Below are positions 33,779-42,270 of a stretch of 64,000 nucleotides of DNA, one piece after another. Numbering within the stretch: the stretch's first letter is position 1; each line of letters starts with the position of its first letter. Source of the stretch: TMED14 sp964475135 (GTDB lineage: Bacteria > Bacteroidota > Bacteroidia > Flavobacteriales > Schleiferiaceae); NCBI GenBank assembly GCA_964475135.1, contig CAYYWL010000001.1, positions 62,001-126,000 on the forward strand, read 5' to 3'. Below the pieces are notes generated by a model. That model was not told the DNA's origin. It did not search any database and worked only from the letters and a program-made list of their open reading frames with translations. Made by a program: the position numbers and the translations under genes.

Positions 33779-35251
33779 ATGGCTAAGAACCTAACCCCCC
33801 GCGCCACGGATTACTCAAAATGGTACAACGAGCTTGTCATTCAGGCGGATTTGGCCGAAAATTCCGGAGTGCGCGGCTGCATGGTCATCAAGCCGCACGG
33901 CTACGCCATTTGGGAGGGAATGCAGGCTGAGTTGGACCGTCGCTTTAAGGAGACGGGTCACGTAAACGCGTATTTTCCTCTGTTCATTCCGAAAAGTTAC
34001 TTCAGCAAAGAGGCGGCACACGTCGACGGATTCGCCAAGGAATGCGCGGTGGTAACGCACTACCGGCTAAAAACGGCTCCCGATGGAAAGGGCGTAGTAG
34101 TGGACGAAGATGCTAAGCTCGAAGAGGAGTTGATTGTGCGCCCAACGTCAGAGACCATCATTTGGGACACCTACCGCGGATGGGTTCAGAGCTACCGCGA
34201 CTTGCCGATTTTGGTGAACCAATGGGCCAACGTGGTACGTTGGGAGATGCGTACGCGCCTCTTTCTGCGCACCGCGGAATTTTTGTGGCAAGAGGGCCAC
34301 ACGGCCCATGCCACGCGCGAAGAGGCGATTGCCGAAGCTGAACAAATGCTTGAGGTATACGCCGAGTTTGCAGAAAATGTTTTAGCAATCCCCGTGGTCC
34401 GCGGAGTCAAAACGGCAAACGAGCGATTTGCGGGGGCCCTTGAGACCTACTGCATCGAAGCACTGATGCAGGATGGCAAGGCGCTTCAGGCCGGAACCTC
34501 GCACTTTTTGGGTCAGAATTTTGCCAAGGCCTTTGACGTGAAGTTTCAGGACCGCGACGGCGAAGTGAAGCATGTTTGGGCTACTTCCTGGGGTGTTTCG
34601 ACCCGCCTGATGGGGGCCTTGGTGATGACCCACTCTGACGACAACGGGTTGGTGCTGCCTCCGAAGTTGGCTCCAATTCAGGTGGTCATTGTTCCGATTT
34701 ACCGCGGCGAAGAAGAGCTGGACGCGGTGTCTGTGGTGGCAAAGCAGTTGGTGGCGGATTTGCGGGCGCTGGGCGTCCGTGTGAAGTACGACGACCGTGA
34801 CACCTATAAGCCCGGTTGGAAGTTCAACGAGTACGAACTCAAAGGGGTACCGCTGCGTGTGGCAATTGGCCCTCGCGACCTTGCTAATGGGGTAGTGGAG
34901 CTTGCGCGCCGCGATACGCTGACCAAAGAGACGGTCCCTGTGGAGGGATTAGCGGCTTCTGTTCCCGGTCGTTTGGCCGAAATTCAGCAGGCGCTGTACG
35001 ACCGTGCACTCGCCCACCGCGAGGCCAACATGCACACTGTGAATACGTGGGCAGAGTTTGAGTCGGCCCTTGACGCTGGTGGCTTTGTATCTGCGCACTG
35101 GGACGGTACGCCCGAGACCGAGGAGCGCATCAAAGAGCTCACAAAGGCAACCATTCGCTGTATTCCGTTGAACAATGTGCTCGAGGATGGACAGTGTGTC
35201 CTCACGGGCGCCCCGTCCAAGCAGCGGGTTTTATTTGCTCGAGCCTACTAG
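33779..35251 (+). CDS. proS: Prolyl-tRNA synthetase, archaeal/eukaryotic-like type
   Basis: 490 residues. It is a class II synthetase of the short type that lacks the bacterial INS editing domain between motifs 2 and 3. Motif 2 is seen in RWEMRTRLFLRTAEFLWQEGHTAH and motif 3 in the SWGVSTRLMGALVMTHSDDNG region. The anticodon-binding domain follows (APIQVVIVPIYRG) and the C-terminal domain ends in RAY. The N terminus RATDYSKWYNELVIQADLAE is characteristic of this type. It is followed after 1 nt by an unknown gene. Confidence 0.96.
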   Translation: MAKNLTPRATDYSKWYNELVIQADLAENSGVRGCMVIKPHGYAIWEGMQAELDRRFKETGHVNAYFPLFIPKSYFSKEAAHVDGFAKECAVVTHYRLKTAPDGKGVVVDEDAKLEEELIVRPTSETIIWDTYRGWVQSYRDLPILVNQWANVVRWEMRTRLFLRTAEFLWQEGHTAHATREEAIAEAEQMLEVYAEFAENVLAIPVVRGVKTANERFAGALETYCIEALMQDGKALQAGTSHFLGQNFAKAFDVKFQDRDGEVKHVWATSWGVSTRLMGALVMTHSDDNGLVLPPKLAPIQVVIVPIYRGEEELDAVSVVAKQLVADLRALGVRVKYDDRDTYKPGWKFNEYELKGVPLRVAIGPRDLANGVVELARRDTLTKETVPVEGLAASVPGRLAEIQQALYDRALAHREANMHTVNTWAEFESALDAGGFVSAHWDGTPETEERIKELTKATIRCIPLNNVLEDGQCVLTGAPSKQRVLFARAY

Positions 35252-35252
35252 T

Positions 35253-35921
35253 ATGAAGACGGACGCTAATCCTGAATTAATCCTGCAGACGCTGGCCACG
35301 AAGTCCAGCAACAAGCAGTTGGTGCACCGCCGCGTGCTCGGTGCCTTTGCGGAACTTCGCATTGTTGTGCAGTCCGTGGCGGTTGATTTGAACAGCAAAA
35401 TGGTCGGAATCGACCGTTCGGTAGTCGTTGAGTTTGTCGATCGAGGCGAATTTGAGTTTGAATTGCGGTTTTCGGGGGACTCTCTGGTTTTTCAGGTGCA
35501 CACGAACGCGTTTTTGCTTCCGGACGGGCATTCGGTTCTTGATTCAGAGTACGTGAAGGCGAATTCAAACCGGGCCTATTTTGGCTTGATTCACGTCTAC
35601 AATTTTCTTTCGGACTCATTTCGGATGCGTCGTTTGAACGACGTCGGCACCTTGATGAGTCGATTTTTTATCAACGGTGAAGGGCACCACTTCGCCGAGG
35701 GTGTAGGGCCGTTGAACCTAGCATTGACCCAAGCAGAAGTGTGTGCAGACGACTTACGCCTTTGGCTTTACCGTCTGATGGTTACTGCAATGGACTTTGA
35801 TTTACAGGCGGCGCCATTTCAGGCAGTACAAGAAGTTTCGGTACTCGCACTTGAAGGCATTCGCGAGGAACTTCGCCAACGAACGGGTAAGCGACTCGGA
35901 TTTCGACCTGAGGGACGCTAA
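35253..35921 (+). CDS. Uncharacterised protein next to proS
   Basis: 222 residues from ATG 35253, one base after the proS stop; the longer frame overlapping proS is rejected. No signal peptide or membrane segment is visible. The sequence is soluble in character, with alternating hydrophobic strands in the first half (SVVVEFVDRGEFEFELRFSG) and helices in the second. I do not recognise a family. Tight spacing suggests co-transcription with proS. Confidence 0.75.
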   Translation: MKTDANPELILQTLATKSSNKQLVHRRVLGAFAELRIVVQSVAVDLNSKMVGIDRSVVVEFVDRGEFEFELRFSGDSLVFQVHTNAFLLPDGHSVLDSEYVKANSNRAYFGLIHVYNFLSDSFRMRRLNDVGTLMSRFFINGEGHHFAEGVGPLNLALTQAEVCADDLRLWLYRLMVTAMDFDLQAAPFQAVQEVSVLALEGIREELRQRTGKRLGFRPEGR

Positions 35922-35959
35922 TTTCTTTTTTAGGAGTTGTTGGAGTGAGGGTAATTTTA

Positions 35960-35967
35960 TATCTTTG
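35960..35967 (+). promoter_or_regulatory. Promoter of the tRNA-Glu / rpsT unit
   Basis: TAtcTTTG matches the -7 consensus exactly. TTG trinucleotides at 35937-35939 and 35940-35942 lie 20 and 17 nt upstream, within the published -33 spacing for flavobacteria. This is the most complete promoter in the window. Confidence 0.8.
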
Positions 35968-35983
35968 CGCTCCCAAAACATAG

Positions 35984-36057
35984 GGCCCGTTCGTCTAGCG
36001 GTTCAGGACATCTCCCTTTCACGGAGAAGATCACGGGTTCAAATCCCGTACGGGTCA
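35984..36057 (+). tRNA. tRNA-Glu (anticodon TTC)
   Basis: A 74-nt cloverleaf. The acceptor stem GGCCCGT pairs with ACGGGTC, with one G-T pair. The anticodon stem TCTCC/GGAGA encloses loop CTTTCAC with TTC at 36018-36020. The T arm contains GGTTCAAAT. The discriminator base is A at 36057, followed by CGA, so the CCA end is not encoded. rpsT begins 22 nt downstream. Confidence 0.97.
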
Positions 36058-36079
36058 CGAAACACAAAAACTAGCTACC

Positions 36080-36334
36080 ATGGCTAACCACAAATCTGCG
36101 TTGAAGCGCATCCGCCAAATCCAGGCCAAGCGCGTACACAACAAGTACTTCCACAAGACGACCCGCAATGCGGTTCGTGCACTTCGTTCGGTGACTGATG
36201 CTGCGGCAGCCGCTACTCAGCTTCCGTTGGTTGCTTCAATGCTCGACAAGCTTGCAAAGCGCAACATCATTCACAAAAACAAGGCTGCGAACTTGAAGTC
36301 AAGTCTTGCGAAGCATGTAAACGGTTTGGCGTAA
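36080..36334 (+). CDS. rpsT: 30S ribosomal protein S20
   Basis: 84 residues, the usual size. S20 is a three-helix basic protein binding the 30S body. It begins ANHKSALKRIRQIQAKRVHN and contains KRNIIHKNKAANLKSSLAKHV near the end. It probably shares the transcript that starts before tRNA-Glu and ends at the terminator at 36361-36388. Confidence 0.98.
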   Translation: MANHKSALKRIRQIQAKRVHNKYFHKTTRNAVRALRSVTDAAAAATQLPLVASMLDKLAKRNIIHKNKAANLKSSLAKHVNGLA

Positions 36335-36360
36335 GAACTACGCCGAGATTGGTTGTTTGG

Positions 36361-36388
36361 AACCGCCCCGAATGGGGCGGTTTTTTTT
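36361..36388 (+). terminator. Rho-independent terminator after rpsT
   Basis: A 9-bp stem (36361-36369 with 36374-36382), GAAT tetraloop and T run, 26 nt after rpsT. Confidence 0.94.
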
Positions 36389-36451
36389 GTTGCTACCCTG
36401 CGGCAAATGCGTACATACGTTTAGGGGACGAATGTGCAGTGTGGTCTGTGG

Positions 36452-36459
36452 GAAGTTTG
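36452..36459 (+). promoter_or_regulatory. Candidate radC promoter element GAagTTTG
   Basis: One mismatch to TAnnTTTG, 4 nt before the radC ATG, matching the spacing at other genes. A second candidate TAcgTTTa lies at 36416-36423. Confidence 0.4.
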
Positions 36460-36463
36460 CCCA

Positions 36464-37174
36464 ATGAATAACGAATCAGCCAACCGGTCCATTCGCTTGT
36501 GGACCGAAGAGGATCGACCTAGAGAGCGCGCCCTCGCACACGGAATCCGAGGGATGGCGACGTCAGAGTGCATTGCGCTCATTTTGCGTTCCGGAACCCG
36601 CACCCATTCTGCCGTCGATTTGGCGCGGTCGATGCTCGATTCCTACGGGGGGTCGCTTGACCGACTGGCAGCAGCAGATGTGATTGCCCTACAAGGGCTT
36701 GGTGGAGTTGGGTTAGCAAAAGCGGCGGCTGTGGCTGCTGCTTTTGAGTTGGGCCGTCGTGCGGCAGGTGATACTCGTGCCGGTGATGCTAAAGTGGTTC
36801 GGGGTTCAAGTGACGTGTTTCACTTGCTTCATCCGAGTATGGCGGCGTTGGACCACGAGCAGTTTTGGGTAGTTTACCTCAATCGGGCAAATAAGGTAGT
36901 TCACTATGAGTGCGTAGGCAAAGGTGGTTGGACTGCCACAGCTGCAGATGTGCGAGTGGTGTACCAGCGAGCATTGGCGCTGAAGACCCCTGCGCTGGTT
37001 GTAGCGCACAATCACCCCAGCGGACGACTGGAACCCTCAGATGAAGATCGAAGGCTCACCCAGCGCCTCGTAGAGGGTGCGCGAATTCTAGAGCTCACAT
37101 GTTTGGACCATTTAATCATCGGGCAGAACCAATACGTTAGTTTTGCGGACAGAGGATGGATGCCCGGAACTTAA
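36464..37174 (+). CDS. radC: RadC family JAB/MPN-domain protein
   Basis: 236 residues from ATG 36464; the upstream ATG at 36434 would add ten residues not typical of the family. An N-terminal UPF0758 helix-hairpin-helix region (about 10-100) contains ALQGLGGVGLAKAAAVAAAFELGRR. The JAMM-like metal motif is VVAHNHPSGRLEPSDEDRRLT near residue 180, followed by CLDHLIIGQNQYVSFAD. RadC was named for DNA repair, but its true role is unresolved. It is the first gene of a coupled six-gene run and overlaps the next gene by 19 nt. Confidence 0.93.
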   Translation: MNNESANRSIRLWTEEDRPRERALAHGIRGMATSECIALILRSGTRTHSAVDLARSMLDSYGGSLDRLAAADVIALQGLGGVGLAKAAAVAAAFELGRRAAGDTRAGDAKVVRGSSDVFHLLHPSMAALDHEQFWVVYLNRANKVVHYECVGKGGWTATAADVRVVYQRALALKTPALVVAHNHPSGRLEPSDEDRRLTQRLVEGARILELTCLDHLIIGQNQYVSFADRGWMPGT

Positions 37175-38220
37175 GCTCGTACCGCATCGCCCACGTCGTG
37201 GGTGCCCGACCGCAGTTTGTCAAACTCAAGCCGTTGGTCGAGGCCATTCAGCGCTTGGGCGGGGTTAATTGGGTAGCGCATACCGGCCAGCACTACGACA
37301 GCCAGTTGAACGCGTCGTTCTGGGACGAGCTCGGTTTTGCCCCGGACTACCACGGCATTTGGAATGAGCGAAATATAGACCTAAGTGCGCTTGTAGCGGC
37401 ACTTCGGGAGGCACATGTAGATGCAGTTGTAGTGTACGGAGATACCGATTCCACGGTACTTGGGGCTCAAGCCGCGCTGGAGTTGGGTATTCCGTTTGCG
37501 CACGCAGAGGCTGGGCTTCGCAGCTTTAACGATGCAATGCCCGAAGAGCGAAACCGCGTATGGGTTGATCACAAGGCCCTGTGGCTGTGGGCGCCCACCA
37601 AAGTAGCCATGGACCACATTCGGAGCGAAGATCTAGATCGGGGTGCACCTTGGGTCGTGAATACGGGTGACTTGATGTTCGATGCCTTCCCGAAGCGTCC
37701 AATTGCAGAGGTGCAAGACAATTTAGTGCTTGTCACAATTCACCGTAATACCAATGTGGACGAGCCCAAGCGGATTCGCCGGATTGAAGCGGCCTTAGAT
37801 GGCTTGGTGGGTGATTTTAACGTGCTCTGGCCGAGGCATCCGAGGCATCGTGCCGTCGGGCTACAAAGTGTATGCGTGTCAGATTGTGCTCCGCTGAGCC
37901 GGCCCGAGATCGTGGATGCGCTGTACCGTGCTCAATTTGTGATCACGGATTCAGGCGGACTTCAAAAGGAAGCATTTTTTGCGGGCCGCAGAGCCATCGT
38001 GCTGCGCGATGAGACGGAGTGGACGGAGCTTGTGGACGCAGGCTGGACCGTACTCATTTCACCGGATTCCGCCGATCTAGAGGGAGCGATTAGGTTTCAA
38101 TTGCAGGATTGGGTACAAAGAGGCTACTTAGAGCCGCCAATGCTCTATGGTGACGGATCTGCGGCGGACGCGATGGCGAGGTCGCTAGCACAGGGACTTT
38201 GGCAACTTAGTCAGTCATGA
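37156..38220 (+). CDS. UDP-N-acetylglucosamine 2-epimerase (non-hydrolysing), WecB-like
   Basis: 354 residues. The enzyme makes UDP-ManNAc from UDP-GlcNAc for surface polysaccharides. Family hallmarks are VVGARPQFVKLKPLVEA at the start, THTGQHY-like VAHTGQHYDSQL, VYGDTDSTVLGA, FAHAEAGLRSFNDAMPEERNR, VTIHRNTNVDEP, and DSGGLQKEAFFAGRRAIVLRDETEW. It overlaps radC by 19 nt and the next gene by 4 nt. The dehydrogenase WecC is not in the window. Confidence 0.92.
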   Translation: MDARNLSSYRIAHVVGARPQFVKLKPLVEAIQRLGGVNWVAHTGQHYDSQLNASFWDELGFAPDYHGIWNERNIDLSALVAALREAHVDAVVVYGDTDSTVLGAQAALELGIPFAHAEAGLRSFNDAMPEERNRVWVDHKALWLWAPTKVAMDHIRSEDLDRGAPWVVNTGDLMFDAFPKRPIAEVQDNLVLVTIHRNTNVDEPKRIRRIEAALDGLVGDFNVLWPRHPRHRAVGLQSVCVSDCAPLSRPEIVDALYRAQFVITDSGGLQKEAFFAGRRAIVLRDETEWTELVDAGWTVLISPDSADLEGAIRFQLQDWVQRGYLEPPMLYGDGSAADAMARSLAQGLWQLSQS

Positions 38221-39353
38221 TCAAACTTTACCATCCGCAGCCCAACGAGCGCCACCGGCGACTTGCCGCGCTCTTGCAGTCCGCGTGGAACATTTCTGTG
38301 GCATTTGGTCCTGAGGATGATGCGGTGCGCTGGAACGATTCCGGATGGCTAGATCAGCAGAGCAGTGCCGAACCACCGTCATCGGATAACGCGGCTTGGA
38401 TTTTTTGGCGCACCTGGGTTTGGGAGGAAACCCTTCCTAAAGACCAGCACGCTCGGCCGATCGGTCGGGGTGCGCAGCGCGATTTACTGCTCCCAGAGGC
38501 CGAGGTAAAGGCCCGTGAATGGGCTGCGTCCATGGGGATTTCTCTATCTGTTGGGGCGAGGCCCGCCCCCGTGCTTGTGGTGGACATTGACCATCTGTTT
38601 GCCTACCGTGGCCGAGGACTTAAGTCTGCGGTCGGTGGATTCATTTCTGATCTCATTCGCGGCGAGTTCGGCGAACTACGCACCCGCATATTCGGGCCTG
38701 ACCCCTTTTATAGCTTGGTATTCTGGACGGAATTGGCCCAAAGGTTTCCGCAACTTGAGCTTCAGTTTTTTGTGCTGTTGGCCGCAGAGCGAGGTCCCTA
38801 CGATCGCGGAGTGGTGCCCAAAAGTTCGGTGGTTCGCGAAGCACTTCGAACGCTGTTTGTGCGGTTTGATGTAGGGGCTCACCTCTCGTACGGGAGCCAC
38901 GACCGAGCCCAAGGTTACCGCCAAGAGTTGGCTGAACTTGAATCCATCCTTGATCGACCTGTAGTGCGGCAGCGGAGCCATTTTTTGCGTAATGCCGGCA
39001 CTGAACATCTATTATGTTCGCTCGAATCCTTGGGAGTCGTAGAGGATTGGTCGCTCGAATTTGCAGACGTCCCCGGATTTCGTTCGGGTTGGGCGAGTGC
39101 CGTTGTTTGTGCCGGGGTAAATCAATTGCCAGTGTCTGCTATGGATCAGAACTTTCTCGGAATGAGTCCGCGTGAAATTGCAGATTCGCTTCATGCGCTA
39201 CAAGCTGCGGCGTGGACGGTTGGTGCGCCTTTGCGCGTTGGCACACACTGGAGGATTTTTGGTCCGCGGCCTGAGGTAGAGCGATCCGGAAAAGATTTTT
39301 CAGCCTGGAGAGAAGGTATGAACCTCTGGCTTAATGAATGGAGTAACGCATGA
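38217..39353 (+). CDS. Polysaccharide-deacetylase-like protein of Bacteroidota type
   Basis: 378 residues. The central part contains VVDIDHLFAYRGRGLKSAVGGF, LQFFVLLAAERGPYDRGV and VGAHLSYGSHDRAQGYRQEL, then RPVVRQRSHFLR and the C-terminal VPGFRSGWASAV. This order matches Bacteroidota proteins annotated as polysaccharide deacetylases with an N-terminal DUF7033-like part. The catalytic Asp in VDIDH and the His residues in GAHLSYGSH and RSHFL are plausible metal ligands. It may de-N-acetylate a surface glycan. It is coupled by 4-nt overlaps on both sides. Confidence 0.75.
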   Translation: MIKLYHPQPNERHRRLAALLQSAWNISVAFGPEDDAVRWNDSGWLDQQSSAEPPSSDNAAWIFWRTWVWEETLPKDQHARPIGRGAQRDLLLPEAEVKAREWAASMGISLSVGARPAPVLVVDIDHLFAYRGRGLKSAVGGFISDLIRGEFGELRTRIFGPDPFYSLVFWTELAQRFPQLELQFFVLLAAERGPYDRGVVPKSSVVREALRTLFVRFDVGAHLSYGSHDRAQGYRQELAELESILDRPVVRQRSHFLRNAGTEHLLCSLESLGVVEDWSLEFADVPGFRSGWASAVVCAGVNQLPVSAMDQNFLGMSPREIADSLHALQAAAWTVGAPLRVGTHWRIFGPRPEVERSGKDFSAWREGMNLWLNEWSNA

Positions 39354-40261
39354 TTTTTCGCTTAGAACACAACCCAAATCCAGAGGATTGGCGCGCCATG
39401 TGGTCGCTTCGTCCCGACCGATTTCCCTACGACCACCTCAATTATTTGGATGCGTTAGGGGTGGAGTGGGCCAGTGTGGGTTCGGATGAAGTGGTGCTTC
39501 CGTTTGCATATGGGAGGAGCGCATTTGGATTCACGCAAGCGTATTGTCCGCTCGGAGCGCAGCGTTTGGGTCCTTTAGGGAATGCTGCAAATGAGGCAAG
39601 TCATGTAAGGGAGGCGCTGGATGCGCTGCCGCGCTATGCGCGGCTCCGTTTGAAGCTGAGTAAGCCCGATGATTGGCCTGAACCCACCTCATGGCACTGG
39701 CGCAACGGAGGCTGGGAGCGATGGCAAGAAATGCCAAACTATGAATTGAATTTGGATTCGAGCTACGAGCAGGTATTTGGTGGATTTTCGTCACAGACCC
39801 GACGAAACCTCTCTAAGGCCACGGGTAACCAGCTTTGGGAGTACAGCAATCCCGACGAATTGTGGACCTATTTTACTCAGAACCAGGGCGAAAAGTACCA
39901 AATTCCAAAGGGGTACGAGCGGGCAATGAAGTCTGCGATGTACCACTTGCTCCACCAGGGCAGGGGAGCGGTTTGGGCAGCGATCGGCGAGGGAAACCAG
40001 TGGCTAGCCGGAATGTTTGTGGCCTTTAGTGGCGACCGGGCAGTACTGCTGTTTTCGGCGGTGACCCCAGAGGGAAGAGATCGAAACTCCATGACGTGGT
40101 TGGTCAACGAGTTCATCACCATGGCCGTGGGCCGGTGGAAGATCTTTGATTTCGAGGGTTCTAAGGCTCCTGGGTTGGCCAGGTTTTACAAGGGGTTTGG
40201 GGCTAAAAACACGCCGTACCTTAGCTGGGAACGCTGGAATATCCCATGGCCATTACGTTAA
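39350..40261 (+). CDS. FemAB-like GNAT acetyltransferase
   Basis: 303 residues. Two GNAT-like halves are visible. The second shows FSSQTRRNLSKATGNQLWEY (acceptor-loop region), AVWAAIGEGNQWLAGMFVAFSGDRAVLLFSA and the C-terminal FDFEGSKAPGLARFYKGFGA typical of FemAB/Acetyltransf_6 proteins in Bacteroidota. It likely acylates an amino sugar or peptidoglycan-type acceptor. Its neighbours (epimerase, deacetylase) make an amino-sugar acceptor attractive: deacetylation would free an amine that this enzyme could acylate. It overlaps oxyR by 16 nt. Confidence 0.75.
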   Translation: MIFRLEHNPNPEDWRAMWSLRPDRFPYDHLNYLDALGVEWASVGSDEVVLPFAYGRSAFGFTQAYCPLGAQRLGPLGNAANEASHVREALDALPRYARLRLKLSKPDDWPEPTSWHWRNGGWERWQEMPNYELNLDSSYEQVFGGFSSQTRRNLSKATGNQLWEYSNPDELWTYFTQNQGEKYQIPKGYERAMKSAMYHLLHQGRGAVWAAIGEGNQWLAGMFVAFSGDRAVLLFSAVTPEGRDRNSMTWLVNEFITMAVGRWKIFDFEGSKAPGLARFYKGFGAKNTPYLSWERWNIPWPLR

Positions 40262-41187
40262 TTCAACTTCAGTACTTTGAAGCGCTTGCTGAGTTCCAGC
40301 ATTTTGGAAAGGCAGCCAAGTCGTGCGGTGTCTCGCAACCGACCCTTTCTGCACAGATACAGAAGCTTGAAGAAGAGCTTCAAGGGGATTTGGTTGATCG
40401 GCGAAGTCAGCCAATCCGCCTGACCCAGCTCGGGGAGCAGGTCCTACTTCACGCCCGCAAAACACTCCAGTCTGCCCAGAGTTTGGTGGAGGTTAGCCAG
40501 CACTTTCACAAACCACTTGAGGGTCAGCTTCGTTTAGGTGTGATACCCACTGTTGCGCCGTATTTGGTTCCGCGTTTTGCGGCAGAGTTGCTCAAGCGAT
40601 TTCCGCGGCTGAGTGTGCAAATTGAGGAAGCGACCACGGAACAATTGGCTGAAAAGCTCGATGCCGACCAGTTGGATGCGGCGATTTTGGCGGTTCCGAT
40701 AGCCGCGACCCACTTTGTGTCCGAATCCCTGTACCGCGAACCGCTGTTGGCCTACTTACCTGAAGGCCACCCGAAGTCCAAGGATTTGTTTTTAACGTCA
40801 AGTGAGTTGAAGTCGGAGCGGATTCTCTTGCTTCCCGAGGGGCATTGCTTCAGGGATCAGGCGCTGCAGCTGTGTGGATCCGACCGACCTAACGAACGCA
40901 TTGAGTTGCTCGTGGGGCAGTTTGAGACACTGGTTCGCTTGGCGGATGAAGGCTTGGGAATGACGCTGCTTCCGCAGTTGGCGATTTCGGAACTTTCAGC
41001 GATTCGCCAAAAGCGCATTAAGCCGATTGCGGAACCTCGTCCAGTGCGCCACATTGCTTTGCTGGCATTGCCTGGACACCGTCGCTTGGGCATGGTTGAG
41101 GCATTGGCCCGCATCATACGGGCATCTGTTCCTGAAGTCCTGCGAACCGACAGCCATAACGACCGAATCCTCACGACAAATCATTGA
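40246..41187 (+). CDS. oxyR: LysR-family regulator OxyR
   Basis: 313 residues. The N-terminal winged helix-turn-helix (about 1-65) includes AAKSCGVSQPTLSAQIQKLE. The effector domain carries Cys201 and Cys210 in the frame GHCFRDQALQLC. They are nine residues apart, exactly as the redox pair Cys199/Cys208 of E. coli OxyR, supporting peroxide sensing. It lies within a coupled operon and overlaps both neighbours; no catalase or peroxiredoxin gene is adjacent. Targets cannot be inferred from the window. Confidence 0.92.
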   Translation: MAITLIQLQYFEALAEFQHFGKAAKSCGVSQPTLSAQIQKLEEELQGDLVDRRSQPIRLTQLGEQVLLHARKTLQSAQSLVEVSQHFHKPLEGQLRLGVIPTVAPYLVPRFAAELLKRFPRLSVQIEEATTEQLAEKLDADQLDAAILAVPIAATHFVSESLYREPLLAYLPEGHPKSKDLFLTSSELKSERILLLPEGHCFRDQALQLCGSDRPNERIELLVGQFETLVRLADEGLGMTLLPQLAISELSAIRQKRIKPIAEPRPVRHIALLALPGHRRLGMVEALARIIRASVPEVLRTDSHNDRILTTNH

Positions 41188-41765
41188 ATAAGATCATTTT
41201 AGCCACCCAAAATGCCCACAAGCTCGAAGAGCTAAGGTCTGTGCTTCCTGAGGGTTGGGGGGTTCAAACGGCCTTTGATGCGGGGATTCGCGGAGAGCTT
41301 CCTGAAACAGGGTCGACCCTCGAAGAGAACGCTACCCAGAAGGCGAAGTTTTTATGGGATTACTGCGGAATTTCGTCGCTTGCGGACGATAGCGGTATAG
41401 AGGTGACAGTGCTTGATGGTGCTCCCGGCGTATACAGTGCGATGTACGCGGGGCCTGAGCGATCTGATCAAGCGAACCGCTCCTTGCTCCTAGCAAACCT
41501 CGTCGGCGCCACCGATCGTGCTGCGAGGTTTCGTACGGTGCTGGCGTGGGCCACCGCCGAGGGAATTCAGCTCTATGAGGGGGTTGTGTACGGTCAGATT
41601 GCCCTCGATGAACGCGGTGACTATGGTTTTGGCTACGACCGGATTTTTATTCCGAACGATGGAGACGGAAGGACATTTGCTGAAATGCTTCCCGAAGAGA
41701 AAGTGGCGATGAGTCACCGCAGCAGGGCGGTGCGTGCCTGGATTACTGGGCTCGAAAGAAACTGA
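41184..41765 (+). CDS. rdgB: Non-canonical purine NTP pyrophosphatase (RdgB/HAM1)
   Basis: 193 residues from a TTG start at 41184 that overlaps the oxyR stop (TTGA). TTG is chosen because the family begins NKIILATQNAHKLEEL. It hydrolyses ITP, XTP and their deoxy forms to keep deaminated purines out of nucleic acids. Signatures are TQNAHKLEEL, SLADDSGIEVTVLDGAPGVYSA and YGFGYDRIFIP, and the C-terminal MSHRSRAVRAW. Its end overlaps the convergent rsmD by 23 nt. Confidence 0.96.
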   Translation: MNKIILATQNAHKLEELRSVLPEGWGVQTAFDAGIRGELPETGSTLEENATQKAKFLWDYCGISSLADDSGIEVTVLDGAPGVYSAMYAGPERSDQANRSLLLANLVGATDRAARFRTVLAWATAEGIQLYEGVVYGQIALDERGDYGFGYDRIFIPNDGDGRTFAEMLPEEKVAMSHRSRAVRAWITGLERN

Positions 41766-42270
41766 AGTGTACGCTCCCGTAGCGCCGGAGTTCATGGAAT
41801 TCTGGTAGTGCCGAAAGGTCGGTGTCGGCCCCGTGTTCCAGGACCAAAATTCCGTCTTCAGATAGTCGAGTGAGCGCTGATTCGACAATTGCTTGATGGC
41901 CGTCAAAATCGTAGGGTGGGTCCGCTAAAATAAGGTCCCATTTGGCCGGATTTTTTTGCACAAATCGCAGTGCATCTTCAGTTACTGCTCGAATTGGAAA
42001 CTGGAGCATTTCTGAGGTTTTGATAATGAATCGTGTGCATTCGCGAAAGTTGTCGACGGCAGTCACGTCAGGGCAACCGCGACTGGCGAGCTCGTAACTC
42101 AAATTTCCGGTACCGGCAAAGAGGTCAAGAGCACGAAGTTCCGCAAAGTCAACCTGATTTTCGAGGATGTTGAATAGACCCTCTTTGGCCATGTCTGTGG
42201 TCGGACGAACCGGAAGTTTGGATGGTGCGCGAAGAATTTTTCCTCTGTGGCTGCCGCGAATAATGCGCAT
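41743..42270 (-). CDS. rsmD: 16S rRNA (guanine(966)-N2)-methyltransferase
   Basis: 175 residues. It methylates G966 of 16S rRNA. It begins MRIIRGSHRGKILRAP, has RPTTDMAKEGLFNIL, the SAM-binding ALDLFAGTGNLSYELASRG and the catalytic DPPYDF. The ATG overlaps the upstream stop by one base (TAATG). The 3' end overlaps rdgB by 23 nt on the opposite strand, with no terminator between them. Confidence 0.96.
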   Translation of the reverse strand: MRIIRGSHRGKILRAPSKLPVRPTTDMAKEGLFNILENQVDFAELRALDLFAGTGNLSYELASRGCPDVTAVDNFRECTRFIIKTSEMLQFPIRAVTEDALRFVQKNPAKWDLILADPPYDFDGHQAIVESALTRLSEDGILVLEHGADTDLSALPEFHELRRYGSVHFSFFRAQ

